From: Sphingobium sp. CAP-1
GTDB taxonomy: Bacteria; Pseudomonadota; Alphaproteobacteria; Sphingomonadales; Sphingomonadaceae
Direction of reading: 5' to 3'
Length of the DNA: 64,000 nucleotides
Assembly (NCBI RefSeq): GCF_009720145.1
Contig: NZ_CP046252.1
Location: 1,922,001 to 1,986,000, forward strand
The position numbers and the translations under genes were made by a program. Position 1 is the first letter of the stretch. Each line of letters starts with the position of its first letter. The notes under the pieces are model-generated. The model did not search any database. It was not told where the DNA came from and worked only from the letters and a program-made list of their open reading frames with translations. Shown piece after piece: positions 34,867 to 42,207 of this stretch.

Positions 34867-34909
34867 CACCCATGTTGCCCAATCTGGACGATGGCCGCAA
34901 GCGGCGGGA

Positions 34910-35503
34910 TCAGCCGGGGAAATTGCCCTCGAACGCGAAGCTCTCGATCGGCTTGCGGTCGCTCGGCGCTTCGCGCGCCTGCAAGGCTTCGGGCAGGATC
35001 ATCTTGTCGCCCTGCTTGCCGATGGCGACGGCGGCCTCCAGCCGGAAACGCTCCGGCACGCCCAGTTCGGCGCGCGCCTTGTCAAAATCCACCCCGGTCA
35101 TGCCATGGGTGTGATAACCCAGCCGTGTCGCCTGCAACGCCAGCAGCGCCCAGGCGGCGCCCGCGTCGAAACTATGGCTGTGCGAGGGCTTGAAATCGTC
35201 CGATCCCGGCGCCGCCATCAGCGTGTCCGACAGGACGAAAACGATCGCGCCGGCATTTTGCACCCAGCTCTGGTTGAAGGGGAACAGCACGTCCAGGAAA
35301 CGCTGCCAGTCGGCGCTGTCGCGATGGGCGTAGAGGAAGCGCCAGGGCTGATAGTTGAAGGCCGATGGCGCCCAGCGCGCGGCGTCGAAAATCGTGTCGA
35401 GATCGGCCTGGGGAATGGCGGAACTGTCAAAGGCGCGGGGCGACCAGCGATCGAGGAACAGGGGTTCGACGGCGCGCACGACCGCGCGAGGATTGGTGGC
35501 CAT
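34910..35503 (-). CDS. nitroreductase family protein
   Basis: 197 residues. FMN-binding motifs are FLDRWSPRAFDSSAIPQADL and ARWAPSAFNYQPWRFLYAHR near the N-terminus; the C-terminal VAIGKQGDKMILPEAL is also typical. The late segment LLALQATRLGYHTHGMTGVD matches HB9/Frm2- or malonic-semialdehyde-reductase-like members. It reduces nitro compounds, quinones or enals with NAD(P)H; the natural substrate is unknown. It precedes the LOV regulator on the same strand, with a terminator between. Confidence 0.88.
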   Translation of the reverse strand: MATNPRAVVRAVEPLFLDRWSPRAFDSSAIPQADLDTIFDAARWAPSAFNYQPWRFLYAHRDSADWQRFLDVLFPFNQSWVQNAGAIVFVLSDTLMAAPGSDDFKPSHSHSFDAGAAWALLALQATRLGYHTHGMTGVDFDKARAELGVPERFRLEAAVAIGKQGDKMILPEALQAREAPSDRKPIESFAFEGNFPG

Positions 35504-35578
35504 GATATCTCCTGAACAGGGATAGGAAGGGACGAAGCCGATATAGAGCCTCCCCCGCCGATGCGAAGAGGCTGGGCG

Positions 35579-35779
35579 TCAACGCATCGTTTCGCAAGCC
35601 GGCCGCAACGCATCATCCCGATCGCGGATCGGGAACAGGGCGTCGGCGTCCCGCTCGATCAGCACCACCGAAGGTTCACGCAGCAGCGCCTGCGCCAGAC
35701 GCGCCCGCCACCGATCGAACAATCCCGGTTCCTGATCGAGATCCCGCTCGTCCCGCATATGCTCTCCATGCCGACTCAT
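35579..35779 (-). CDS. small hypothetical protein
   Basis: 66 residues, strongly charged (about one third Asp/Glu/Arg), with GLFDRWRARLAQALLREPSV as a possible amphipathic helix. No membrane or signal segment. No homologous family is recognised, and no strong ribosome site is seen; an internal ATG at 35758 (MRDERDLDQE) is an alternative start. It lies in a low-coding stretch between the nitroreductase and ccoS, and could be spurious. Confidence 0.35.
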   Translation of the reverse strand: MSRHGEHMRDERDLDQEPGLFDRWRARLAQALLREPSVVLIERDADALFPIRDRDDALRPACETMR

Positions 35780-35935
35780 GCAGCTTATCTAGCGATCTTA
35801 TAGAGAATCGTCTTACAAGCAATGCTGCGGGATGGGACAGAAATGCTTGACCCATCTGACACGCCCTTTGCGGCGCGGGCGGTCGTTGCGGATCGGGCGA
35901 GTGGCACAGCGACATGAACAAACGAAGAGAATTGG

Positions 35936-35964
35936 TATAATTCATTAGTTAGCTATCTAACTAA
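35936..35964 (+). promoter_or_regulatory. orphan -10 box and MarR-like operator palindrome
   Basis: A perfect TATAAT (35936-35941) is followed three bases later by the palindrome TTAGTTAG-CTAT-CTAACTAA (35945-35964, 8-bp arms). This AT-rich symmetry is like operators of MarR-family repressors. The only ATG codons just downstream open into a frame that stops after two codons or runs into the inverted repeat at 35993-36062. No gene to be controlled is recognisable, so this looks like the remnant of a lost regulated gene. Confidence 0.45.
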
Positions 35965-35992
35965 AGTCGGATGACATGAGATTGAACCACAT

Positions 35993-36062
35993 CGTCATTG
36001 CGAGCGCAGCGAAGCAATCCACTGGCGCACACATGGATTGCTTCGCTGCGCTCGCAATGACG
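35993..36062. repeat. perfect 29-bp inverted repeat (GTCATTGCGAGCG family)
   Basis: The left arm 35993-36021 (starting CGTCATTGCGAGCGCAG) and right arm 36034-36062 (ending CTCGCAATGACG) are exact complements over 29 bases with a 12-base centre. It occupies the spacer right of the orphan operator and left of ccoS. The perfect arms suggest recent arrival or active maintenance. The rest of the spacer 35780-36118 holds nothing coding that I can support. Confidence 0.85.
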
Positions 36063-36118
36063 ATTCAGGTAAATGCCATCACGCTCCAATATATCTTCAT
36101 CCGGGTCGAAAAGGCCGC

Positions 36119-36265
36119 TTATGGCGCGTCATCGTCGGCCAGCACGCGCATCGCCGCGCCGTCCATATCGTCATATTGGCCGCTGCGCAGCGCCAGGAAG
36201 AAGGCGCCAAGCGCCACCAGCCCGCACAGCAGCGCCAGCGGAATCAGCAGGACAAGGCCGGTCAT
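36119..36265 (-). CDS. ccoS: cbb3-type cytochrome oxidase assembly protein CcoS
   Basis: 48 residues. A single membrane helix (LVLLIPLALLCGLVALGAFF) is followed by LALRSGQYDDMDGAAMRVL, the typical CcoS tail pattern GQ(Y/F)DD. CcoS is needed to insert cofactors into the cbb3 oxidase with CcoI. The start overlaps the ccoI stop as ATGA (36262-36265), and it is the last gene of the ccoGHIS group. Confidence 0.9.
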   Translation of the reverse strand: MTGLVLLIPLALLCGLVALGAFFLALRSGQYDDMDGAAMRVLADDDAP

Positions 36266-38397
36266 TTTGCACTCCCGTTAAGACGCAGGGCGTTGGCGAC
36301 GACGATCAGCGAGGAGAGCGACATGGCCACCGCCGCCACCAGCGGCGTCACCTGGCCCGCGATCGCCAGCGGCACCGCCAATATATTATAGCCGATGGCG
36401 AGGGCGAAATTCTGCTTCACCACCCGCACCGATCGCCGCGCCACGCGCAGCGTGACGGCGACGGGCGCCAGCCGATCGCCCAGAAACACCGCGTCGGCGG
36501 TCAACTGGCTGGCGTCGCTGGCCGATGCCGGGGCCATGCTGGCATGGCCCGCCGCCAGCGCCGGCCCGTCATTCAGCCCGTCGCCCACCATCAGCACTTT
36601 CTGGCCGCGCCGCTTCAGCCGCTCGATCAACGCCAGCTTGTCGGCCGGGCGCAGATGGCCGATCGCGGTGGTGCCGGTGGCGCGGGCGACCGTCTCCAGC
36701 GCTTCGGGCCGGTCGCCGCTGGCGATCAGCGTCTGGAGGCCGGCCTGCTTCAGCTCCGCCACCACCGCCGCGGCATCGGGCCGCAGCGCATCGGCGAAGC
36801 GCAGCAGCGTCGCATGGTCGCCGCGCCGATATTCGCTGGCCAGCCCGAACAGGGTGATGAGGCTGCGCGGCCGGGCAAGCGCCACGGGATCGCCCCGATA
36901 TTGCGCGAACACACCCTCCCCCGCGACTTCGCGCACATCCTCGATCGCCGCCGGTTCCACCCCGTCCAGCGCCCGGCGCAGCGCATTGCTCAGCGGGTGA
37001 CGGCTGGCCTGCGCCAGCGCCAGCAGGATGCCCCGGTCCGCATCGCCCAGCCGATCCAGATCCTGCGGCACCGGCCGGCCCAGCGTCAGCGTGCCGGTCT
37101 TGTCGAACAGCACTTCGTCAATTTCGGCCAGCCGCTCCAGCGCCGACCCGTCCTTGACCAGCATGCCGCGCCGCATCAGCGCGCCGCAGGCGACCACCTG
37201 CGCGGCCGGCACCGCCAGCCCCAGCGCGCAGGGGCAGGTGATGAGCAGCACGGCAACGGCGATCAGCAGCGCCTGATGCGCGCCCGCCCCGGCGATCATC
37301 CAGCCGGCGAAGGACAGGGCCGCCAGCGCATGGACGCAGGGCGCATAGAGCCGCGCCGCCCGGTCGGCGAGGCGCACATAGCGCGACCGCCCCTGCCCCG
37401 CCTGCTCCATCAGCCGGGCGATGTCGGCGATGACCGTGTCCGGCCCCGCCGCCGTCACCGCGACGCGGATCGGCCCGTCGACATTGAGCGCGCCGGCCTG
37501 CACGCCGTCGCCGGGACCGATGCGCACGGGCGCGCTTTCCCCGGTCAGGAAAGCGATGTCGAGGCCGCTCACCCCATCGATCACGCGCCCGTCCGCCGCC
37601 AGCCGCTCGCCGGCCGCGACCAGCATGGTCATGCCGGGCCGCAAATCGGCAGCCCCGGTCCAGCGGCTGCGCCCGTCCGCCGCCAGCACCAGCGCGCCCG
37701 GCGCGCTCTGTTTCAGCAGCGCCGCTACCCCGGCCCGCGCCCGCACCCGCATCATGCTGTCGAGGCAGCGACCGGCCAGCAGGAAGAAGAGCAGCATCAC
37801 CGCCCCATCGAACCAGGCATGGTCGCCGCCGGTCAGCGTTTCATAGAGGCTCATGGCCGTCGTCAGCAGCACCCCGATGCTGATCGGCACGTCCATATTG
37901 GTCCGCCCCTGCCGCACCGCCGCCCAGGCGGAACGGAAGAAGGGCCGGCCAGCATAGGCGACCGTGGGCAAAGCGATCAATGCGGACAGCCAGTGGAACA
38001 TCTGGCGCGTCGCGCCGCCCGCGCCGGACCAGATCGACACCGACAGCAGCATGATGTTCATCGCGGCGAAGCCCGCCACCGCCAGCACCCGGATCAGCGC
38101 CTTATTCTCCGCCGCCGCCACGTCGACGCCGGGATCGGCCAGCGGCTCGGCGTCGAAGCCGATCGCGGCGATCGCGGCTTTGAGCGCGGGCGGCTCCAGC
38201 GCCGGATCATGGCGGATGGCGACGCGCTTCGCGGTCATGTTGACGCGGGCGCTCTCGATCCCCGGCACCTGTCCAAGGCCATTCTCGATCTTGGCGATGC
38301 AGCCGGCGCAATGGAGGGCGGGGACGGCGAACAGGCTTTCGACCGTCTCCGAATGTGTCTCGCCCGCCGTCTCGAAACGAAGCTGGGTCGCCATCAC
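36262..38397 (-). CDS. ccoI: copper-translocating P1B-type ATPase CcoI/FixI
   Basis: 711 residues. The N-terminal heavy-metal domain has CAGC at residues 30-33. Eight membrane segments surround the CPC motif (LLITCPCALGLA), the phosphorylation site is DKTGTLTLG, and the hinge is GDGLNDGPALA. Only one metal-binding domain is present, as in FixI proteins. It moves Cu(I) outward to supply the CuB centre of cbb3 oxidase. It overlaps ccoH by four bases and ccoS by four, within the cco cluster under Fnr control. Confidence 0.95.
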   Translation of the reverse strand: MMATQLRFETAGETHSETVESLFAVPALHCAGCIAKIENGLGQVPGIESARVNMTAKRVAIRHDPALEPPALKAAIAAIGFDAEPLADPGVDVAAAENKALIRVLAVAGFAAMNIMLLSVSIWSGAGGATRQMFHWLSALIALPTVAYAGRPFFRSAWAAVRQGRTNMDVPISIGVLLTTAMSLYETLTGGDHAWFDGAVMLLFFLLAGRCLDSMMRVRARAGVAALLKQSAPGALVLAADGRSRWTGAADLRPGMTMLVAAGERLAADGRVIDGVSGLDIAFLTGESAPVRIGPGDGVQAGALNVDGPIRVAVTAAGPDTVIADIARLMEQAGQGRSRYVRLADRAARLYAPCVHALAALSFAGWMIAGAGAHQALLIAVAVLLITCPCALGLAVPAAQVVACGALMRRGMLVKDGSALERLAEIDEVLFDKTGTLTLGRPVPQDLDRLGDADRGILLALAQASRHPLSNALRRALDGVEPAAIEDVREVAGEGVFAQYRGDPVALARPRSLITLFGLASEYRRGDHATLLRFADALRPDAAAVVAELKQAGLQTLIASGDRPEALETVARATGTTAIGHLRPADKLALIERLKRRGQKVLMVGDGLNDGPALAAGHASMAPASASDASQLTADAVFLGDRLAPVAVTLRVARRSVRVVKQNFALAIGYNILAVPLAIAGQVTPLVAAVAMSLSSLIVVANALRLNGSAK

Positions 38398-38846
38398 AAC
38401 ACCTCCCGCAACAGATGCTGCCTGCCCTGATCGATGCTGGCGCGCACCTGCCAGCGGCCGGCAGGCAGGGACGCGGCGCTGGCATAATGGCCGGGCGTTG
38501 TTTCATGGAAGGCCAGGGCGATGTCGGGCGCGCGGCCCAGAGGATGCTCCGCCACCGCCGCGATTCCCGCGCCCGCGACCGGCGCGCCCCGCGCATCGGT
38601 CAGGGTCAGGATGACATGGCGTTGCTCGTCCAGCGCCATGTCATCCCGCCAGCCGAGGCGATCCTGCGCCCGCGCCTGCGCCAGATAATGGTTGAACTTC
38701 TGGCTCTCGACATAGCTGTTGTCGACCACCGTGCCGCCAAAGGAGCGCACGGCGATGGTCGCCATCACTAGATTCACGGCGATCACCACCGCGAAGAAGG
38801 CGACCAGGATGCCGGTCATGTGCCAGCCGGTGAAGCGTCGGATCAT
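38394..38846 (-). CDS. ccoH: FixH/CcoH family assembly protein
   Basis: 150 residues with one N-terminal membrane anchor (GILVAFFAVVIAVNLVMAT), followed by the family motif TVVDNSYVESQKFNHYLAQARAQDRLGW. The periplasmic C-terminal domain is rich in beta strands. It helps assemble the cbb3 oxidase with CcoG, CcoI and CcoS. Its ATG lies three bases after the ccoG stop, and its end overlaps ccoI by four bases. Confidence 0.92.
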   Translation of the reverse strand: MIRRFTGWHMTGILVAFFAVVIAVNLVMATIAVRSFGGTVVDNSYVESQKFNHYLAQARAQDRLGWRDDMALDEQRHVILTLTDARGAPVAGAGIAAVAEHPLGRAPDIALAFHETTPGHYASAASLPAGRWQVRASIDQGRQHLLREVL

Positions 38847-38849
38847 GTC

Positions 38850-40283
38850 TTACGGCCTTTCGAAACGGGCGGGTTCATGGTCGCCGCCGCCTTCGCGATC
38901 GGTGGCGCGGACGGTGAAGGCGAAATCCTGCCGCGCGCTCCCCTGCGCGGGCGCGGCGATGAAGAGGCGCAGCTTGGCCACGCTGTCGGCCGGCACGGTG
39001 GCGGTCACGGTCGGCGCCGCCTGTTCGCGTGTGCCGGCGTCGGTCCACAGCATTGCGCCGGGCAATCCTTCCACCCCGACCGTCACCGGACGCGGCCGCG
39101 CCTCCATATTGCGGACCTTGACCATATAGGCGTTGCGGATCGCGCCGTCGGACAGGCGCACGAAGATCGGGTTGCGGTCCTGCTGCGCGGCGATGTCGAT
39201 CCGGGTACGCGCGCCCAGCGCGAACAGCATCGCCGCGCCGATCGATGTCCACACCGCCGCATAGGCCAAAGTGCGGGGGCGCAGCAGCGTCTTGAGGACG
39301 GGGCGAGGGGCCGCGCCCTGCTTCTCCGCCTCCGCATCCTCCTGCGTGCAATAGTCGATCAGCCCGCGCGGGCGGCCGACCTGTTCCATCACCCGGTCGC
39401 AGGCGTCGATGCACAGGGCGCAGGTGATGCAGCCGACCTGCGGCCCTTCGCGAATGTCGATGCCGGTCGGGCAGACCGCGACGCACTGGTTGCAGTCGAT
39501 ACAGTCGCCGAACAGATCGGGATTCGCCTGCGCCTTCTTGACGCTGCCGCGCTGTTCGCCGCGCCAGTCCTTATAAGTGACGACCAGCGATTTTTCGTCC
39601 AGCATCGCGGTCTGGATGCGCGGCCAGGGACACATATAGATGCAGACCTGTTCGCGCAGGAAGCCGCCCAGCAGGAAGGTCGTGGCGGTCAGCACCGCCA
39701 CGGTGGCATAGGCGACCGGCGCGGCATGGCCGGTCCAGAAGGCGCTTTGCAGCGTGGGCGCGTCGGCGAAATAGAAGATCCATGCGCCGCCGGTGGCGAA
39801 GGCGATGGCCAGCCACAGGCTCCATTTGGCGAGGCGGCGGGTCAGCTTGGCGACGCTCCAGGGTGCCTTCGCCAATTTGATCTGGGCATTGCGGTCGCCG
39901 TCGATGAAGCGCTCGACATGCTGGAACAGGTCGGTCCACACCGTCTGCGGGCAGGCATAGCCGCACCAGGCGCGGCCGACGGCGGACGTTACCAGAAACA
40001 GCCCGATCCCTGCCATGATGAGCAGGCCCGCCACATAGTAGAATTCATGCGGCCATATCTCGATCGCGAACATGTAGAAGCGCCGGTGCGCCAGATCGAC
40101 CAGCACCGCCTGATCGGGCGCATAGGGGCCGCGATCCCAGCGAATCCAGGGCGTGCCCCAGTAGATCGCCAGCGTCACCGCCATGATCGCCCATTTCAGG
40201 CGGCGGTAGAAGCCGTCGATCGCTTTGGGATAGACGCCCTTGCGCTTCTCATAGAGATCGCCCGATCCGGCCGGCATCAGCAT
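38850..40283 (-). CDS. ccoG: cytochrome c oxidase accessory protein CcoG (FixG/RdxA)
   Basis: 477 residues with about five membrane segments. Two ferredoxin-type clusters are CIDCNQCVAVCPTGID and CITCALCIDACDRVM, preceded by a conserved CGYACPQTVWTDLFQ. A C-terminal immunoglobulin-like periplasmic domain follows. CcoG is a membrane iron-sulfur protein linked to copper reduction during cbb3 assembly. Between it and ccoP lies a 102-base spacer containing an inverted repeat at 40304-40382. Confidence 0.95.
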   Translation of the reverse strand: MLMPAGSGDLYEKRKGVYPKAIDGFYRRLKWAIMAVTLAIYWGTPWIRWDRGPYAPDQAVLVDLAHRRFYMFAIEIWPHEFYYVAGLLIMAGIGLFLVTSAVGRAWCGYACPQTVWTDLFQHVERFIDGDRNAQIKLAKAPWSVAKLTRRLAKWSLWLAIAFATGGAWIFYFADAPTLQSAFWTGHAAPVAYATVAVLTATTFLLGGFLREQVCIYMCPWPRIQTAMLDEKSLVVTYKDWRGEQRGSVKKAQANPDLFGDCIDCNQCVAVCPTGIDIREGPQVGCITCALCIDACDRVMEQVGRPRGLIDYCTQEDAEAEKQGAAPRPVLKTLLRPRTLAYAAVWTSIGAAMLFALGARTRIDIAAQQDRNPIFVRLSDGAIRNAYMVKVRNMEARPRPVTVGVEGLPGAMLWTDAGTREQAAPTVTATVPADSVAKLRLFIAAPAQGSARQDFAFTVRATDREGGGDHEPARFERP

Positions 40284-40303
40284 TTCGAGTTTCCCAAAAA
40301 ACC

Positions 40304-40382
40304 CGTTCGGGCTGAACCTGTCGAAGCCCTTTCCTTCTCTTGAGAAGAAGAGAGAAGCCCTTCGACAGGCTCAGGGCGAACG
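40304..40382. repeat. imperfect inverted repeat (CTTCGACAGG family) between ccoP and ccoG
   Basis: CGTTCGGGCTGAACCTGTCGAAG (40304-40326) is complementary to 40360-40382 at about 20 of 23 positions. A smaller CTTCTCT/AGAAGAG hairpin lies inside. It splits the otherwise tight cco operon between the structural genes ccoNOQP and the assembly genes ccoGHIS, where it could lower expression of the second half. Confidence 0.65.
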
Positions 40383-40385
40383 ATA

Positions 40386-41300
40386 TTAAGGTTGTGCGCC
40401 ATTGCCCGCTTCCGCCACCGCCGCTTCGCCGCCGCCCAGGCTATGCACATAGGCCGCGAGCATACGGATCGTCGCCTTGTCCAGCTTGTCGTCCCAGCGC
40501 GGCATCACGCCCTGACGGCTGTTCCAGACGGTTTCGTGAATCGTCTGGGCGTCGCCGCCATAGAGCCAGATGCCGTCGGTCAGGTTCGGCGCGCCCAGCG
40601 CCCGATTGCCCTTGCCGGCCGGGCCGTGGCACACCGCGCAATTGTCGGCGAACAGCGTCGCGCCGCGTTGCGCGGCGGCGCTGGCCTTGTCCTGCCGGCT
40701 GATGACGCGGACATGGGCGACCACGTCATTCACCTGCGCCGCCGTCAGCAACTGGTCGCGGCCGAAAGCGGGCATGATCGACATGCGGGTGGCGTCATGG
40801 TTCGGGTTGCGCACGCCATCGGTGATCGTCTGTTCGATCGTGGCGAGATCGCCGCCCCACAGCCAGTCATCGTCATTGAGGTTGGGATAGCCCTTCGCCC
40901 CCGCCGCGCCGGAGCCATGGCACTGGACGCAATGCACCTTGAAGGCGGCGCGCCCGCCCTCGACCGCGGCCTGCATCAGTTGCGGCCTGGCGGGCAGGTC
41001 GGTGATGGCGGTGGCGGCGATCGCCCGGCGCAGCGGGGCGACTTGCGCCTCCCGGTCGGCCAGTTCCCTGTCCAGCGCCCCCCGGCTCGACCAGCCCAGA
41101 GCCCCGCGCGTATAGTCGTGGAGCATCGGGATCGCCGGATAGGCGATGACATAGCCGATCGCGAACAGGATCGTCGCGTAGAAGGTCCACAGCCACCAAC
41201 GCGGCAGCGGCGTATCCAGTTCGGCAATGCCGTCCCACTCATGGCCCTTGAGTTCGGTGCCGGTGGCGGCGTCGATTTTCTTGTCCTGTCCGTCAGCCAT
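40386..41300 (-). CDS. ccoP: cbb3-type cytochrome c oxidase subunit III (di-haem c)
   Basis: 304 residues. An N-terminal membrane segment (WWLWTFYATILFAIGYVIAY) precedes two cytochrome c domains with CxxCH at residues 124-128 (CVQCH) and 221-225 (CAVCH). Axial Met candidates are in MSIMPAFG and GVMPRW. CcoP passes electrons from the bc1 complex or soluble cytochromes to CcoO and CcoN. The start overlaps ccoQ. Subunit order N-O-Q-P is the standard one. Confidence 0.95.
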   Translation of the reverse strand: MADGQDKKIDAATGTELKGHEWDGIAELDTPLPRWWLWTFYATILFAIGYVIAYPAIPMLHDYTRGALGWSSRGALDRELADREAQVAPLRRAIAATAITDLPARPQLMQAAVEGGRAAFKVHCVQCHGSGAAGAKGYPNLNDDDWLWGGDLATIEQTITDGVRNPNHDATRMSIMPAFGRDQLLTAAQVNDVVAHVRVISRQDKASAAAQRGATLFADNCAVCHGPAGKGNRALGAPNLTDGIWLYGGDAQTIHETVWNSRQGVMPRWDDKLDKATIRMLAAYVHSLGGGEAAVAEAGNGAQP

Positions 41301-41463
41301 TGTCGGCCTCCGTCTCTGTATCCCGGAAGATCATCGTGGCGGCGTCGCGGCTGTGCCGGCGGCCGCGTGGGCCAAAGTGCCAGCCGACAAGGACGATGTA
41401 GGTCGCCCCCATGAAAACCAGCCCCCAGCTATCGGCGAAGTGGCGCAAGGCGTCGTAGCTCAT
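41293..41463 (-). CDS. ccoQ: cbb3-type cytochrome oxidase subunit CcoQ
   Basis: 56 residues. A single membrane segment (WGLVFMGATYIVLVGWHF) is followed by a basic tail (GPRGRRHSRDAATMIF), as in CcoQ/FixQ. It stabilises the cbb3 complex. The ATG overlaps the ccoO stop as ATGA (41460-41463), and the end overlaps ccoP by eight bases. Position between ccoO and ccoP confirms the identity. Confidence 0.9.
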   Translation of the reverse strand: MSYDALRHFADSWGLVFMGATYIVLVGWHFGPRGRRHSRDAATMIFRDTETEADNG

Positions 41464-42194
41464 CGCGGCTCCTCCTGGGGTTTGGCCGCATCGACATCGA
41501 CCAGCGTGCCGAGCATCTGGAGATAGGCGACCAGCGCATCCATCTCGGTCAGCTTACCCGGATCGCCGTCGAAATCGCGCGCCTGCGCCTTGGGATAGCG
41601 TTTCAGCAGATCGGCGGCGTCGGCGGTCGGATCGGCCTGCGCCTTGAGGTCGTCATTGGCCCTGGCGATGTCGTCCTTGCTATAGGGCACGCCCACCCGC
41701 GTCAGCGCGGTCAGATCGGCGCGCATGTCCCCGGCCTGCAATTCCCGTTCGGCGAGGAAGGGATAGGTCGGCATGATCGATTCCGGCACCACGGCGCGCG
41801 GGTCTTTCATATGCTGGACATGCCATTCATCCGAATAGCGGCCGCCCACGCGGGCCAGATCCGGCCCGGTGCGCTTCGACCCCCATTGGAAGGGATGGTC
41901 ATACATGCTCTCCGCCGCCAGGCTGTAATGGCCATAGCGTTCGGTTTCGTCGCGGAAGGGGCGGATCATCTGGCTGTGGCAATTGTAGCAGCCTTCGCGG
42001 ATATAGATGTTCCGGCCCGCCAGTTCGAGCGGGGTATAGGGGCGCATCCCCTCCACCTTCTCGATCGTGTTGTCGATCCAGAAGAGCGGCGCGATTTCCA
42101 CGATGCCGCCAATGGCGACGACGATCAGCGAAGCGATGCCTAGCAGCGAGATGTTCCGCTCCAGCCGGCCATGGTCGAAGAATTTGGAAGCCAT
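41460..42194 (-). CDS. ccoO: cbb3-type cytochrome c oxidase subunit II (mono-haem c)
   Basis: 244 residues from the ATG at 42194; the frame upstream belongs to the spacer after ccoN. One N-terminal membrane helix (LLGIASLIVVAIGGIVEI) precedes a haem c site, CYNCH, at residues 69-73. The typical KRTGPDLARVGGRYSDEWH segment is present, and the distal Met is likely in ESIMPTYPFL. It shuttles electrons from CcoP to the binuclear centre in CcoN. Confidence 0.95.
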   Translation of the reverse strand: MASKFFDHGRLERNISLLGIASLIVVAIGGIVEIAPLFWIDNTIEKVEGMRPYTPLELAGRNIYIREGCYNCHSQMIRPFRDETERYGHYSLAAESMYDHPFQWGSKRTGPDLARVGGRYSDEWHVQHMKDPRAVVPESIMPTYPFLAERELQAGDMRADLTALTRVGVPYSKDDIARANDDLKAQADPTADAADLLKRYPKAQARDFDGDPGKLTEMDALVAYLQMLGTLVDVDAAKPQEEPR

Positions 42195-42207
42195 GATGGC
42201 GTCTCCT

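Noticed and set aside
35676..35945. 89-residue leftward frame starting beside the MarR-like operator
   Set aside because: The start is not an ATG with a ribosome site, and the sequence turns into Gly/Ala/Arg runs. No family features.
36073..38430. 785-residue frame antisense to ccoI
   Set aside because: Arg/His/Gln-rich shadow; the P-type ATPase on the other strand is unambiguous.
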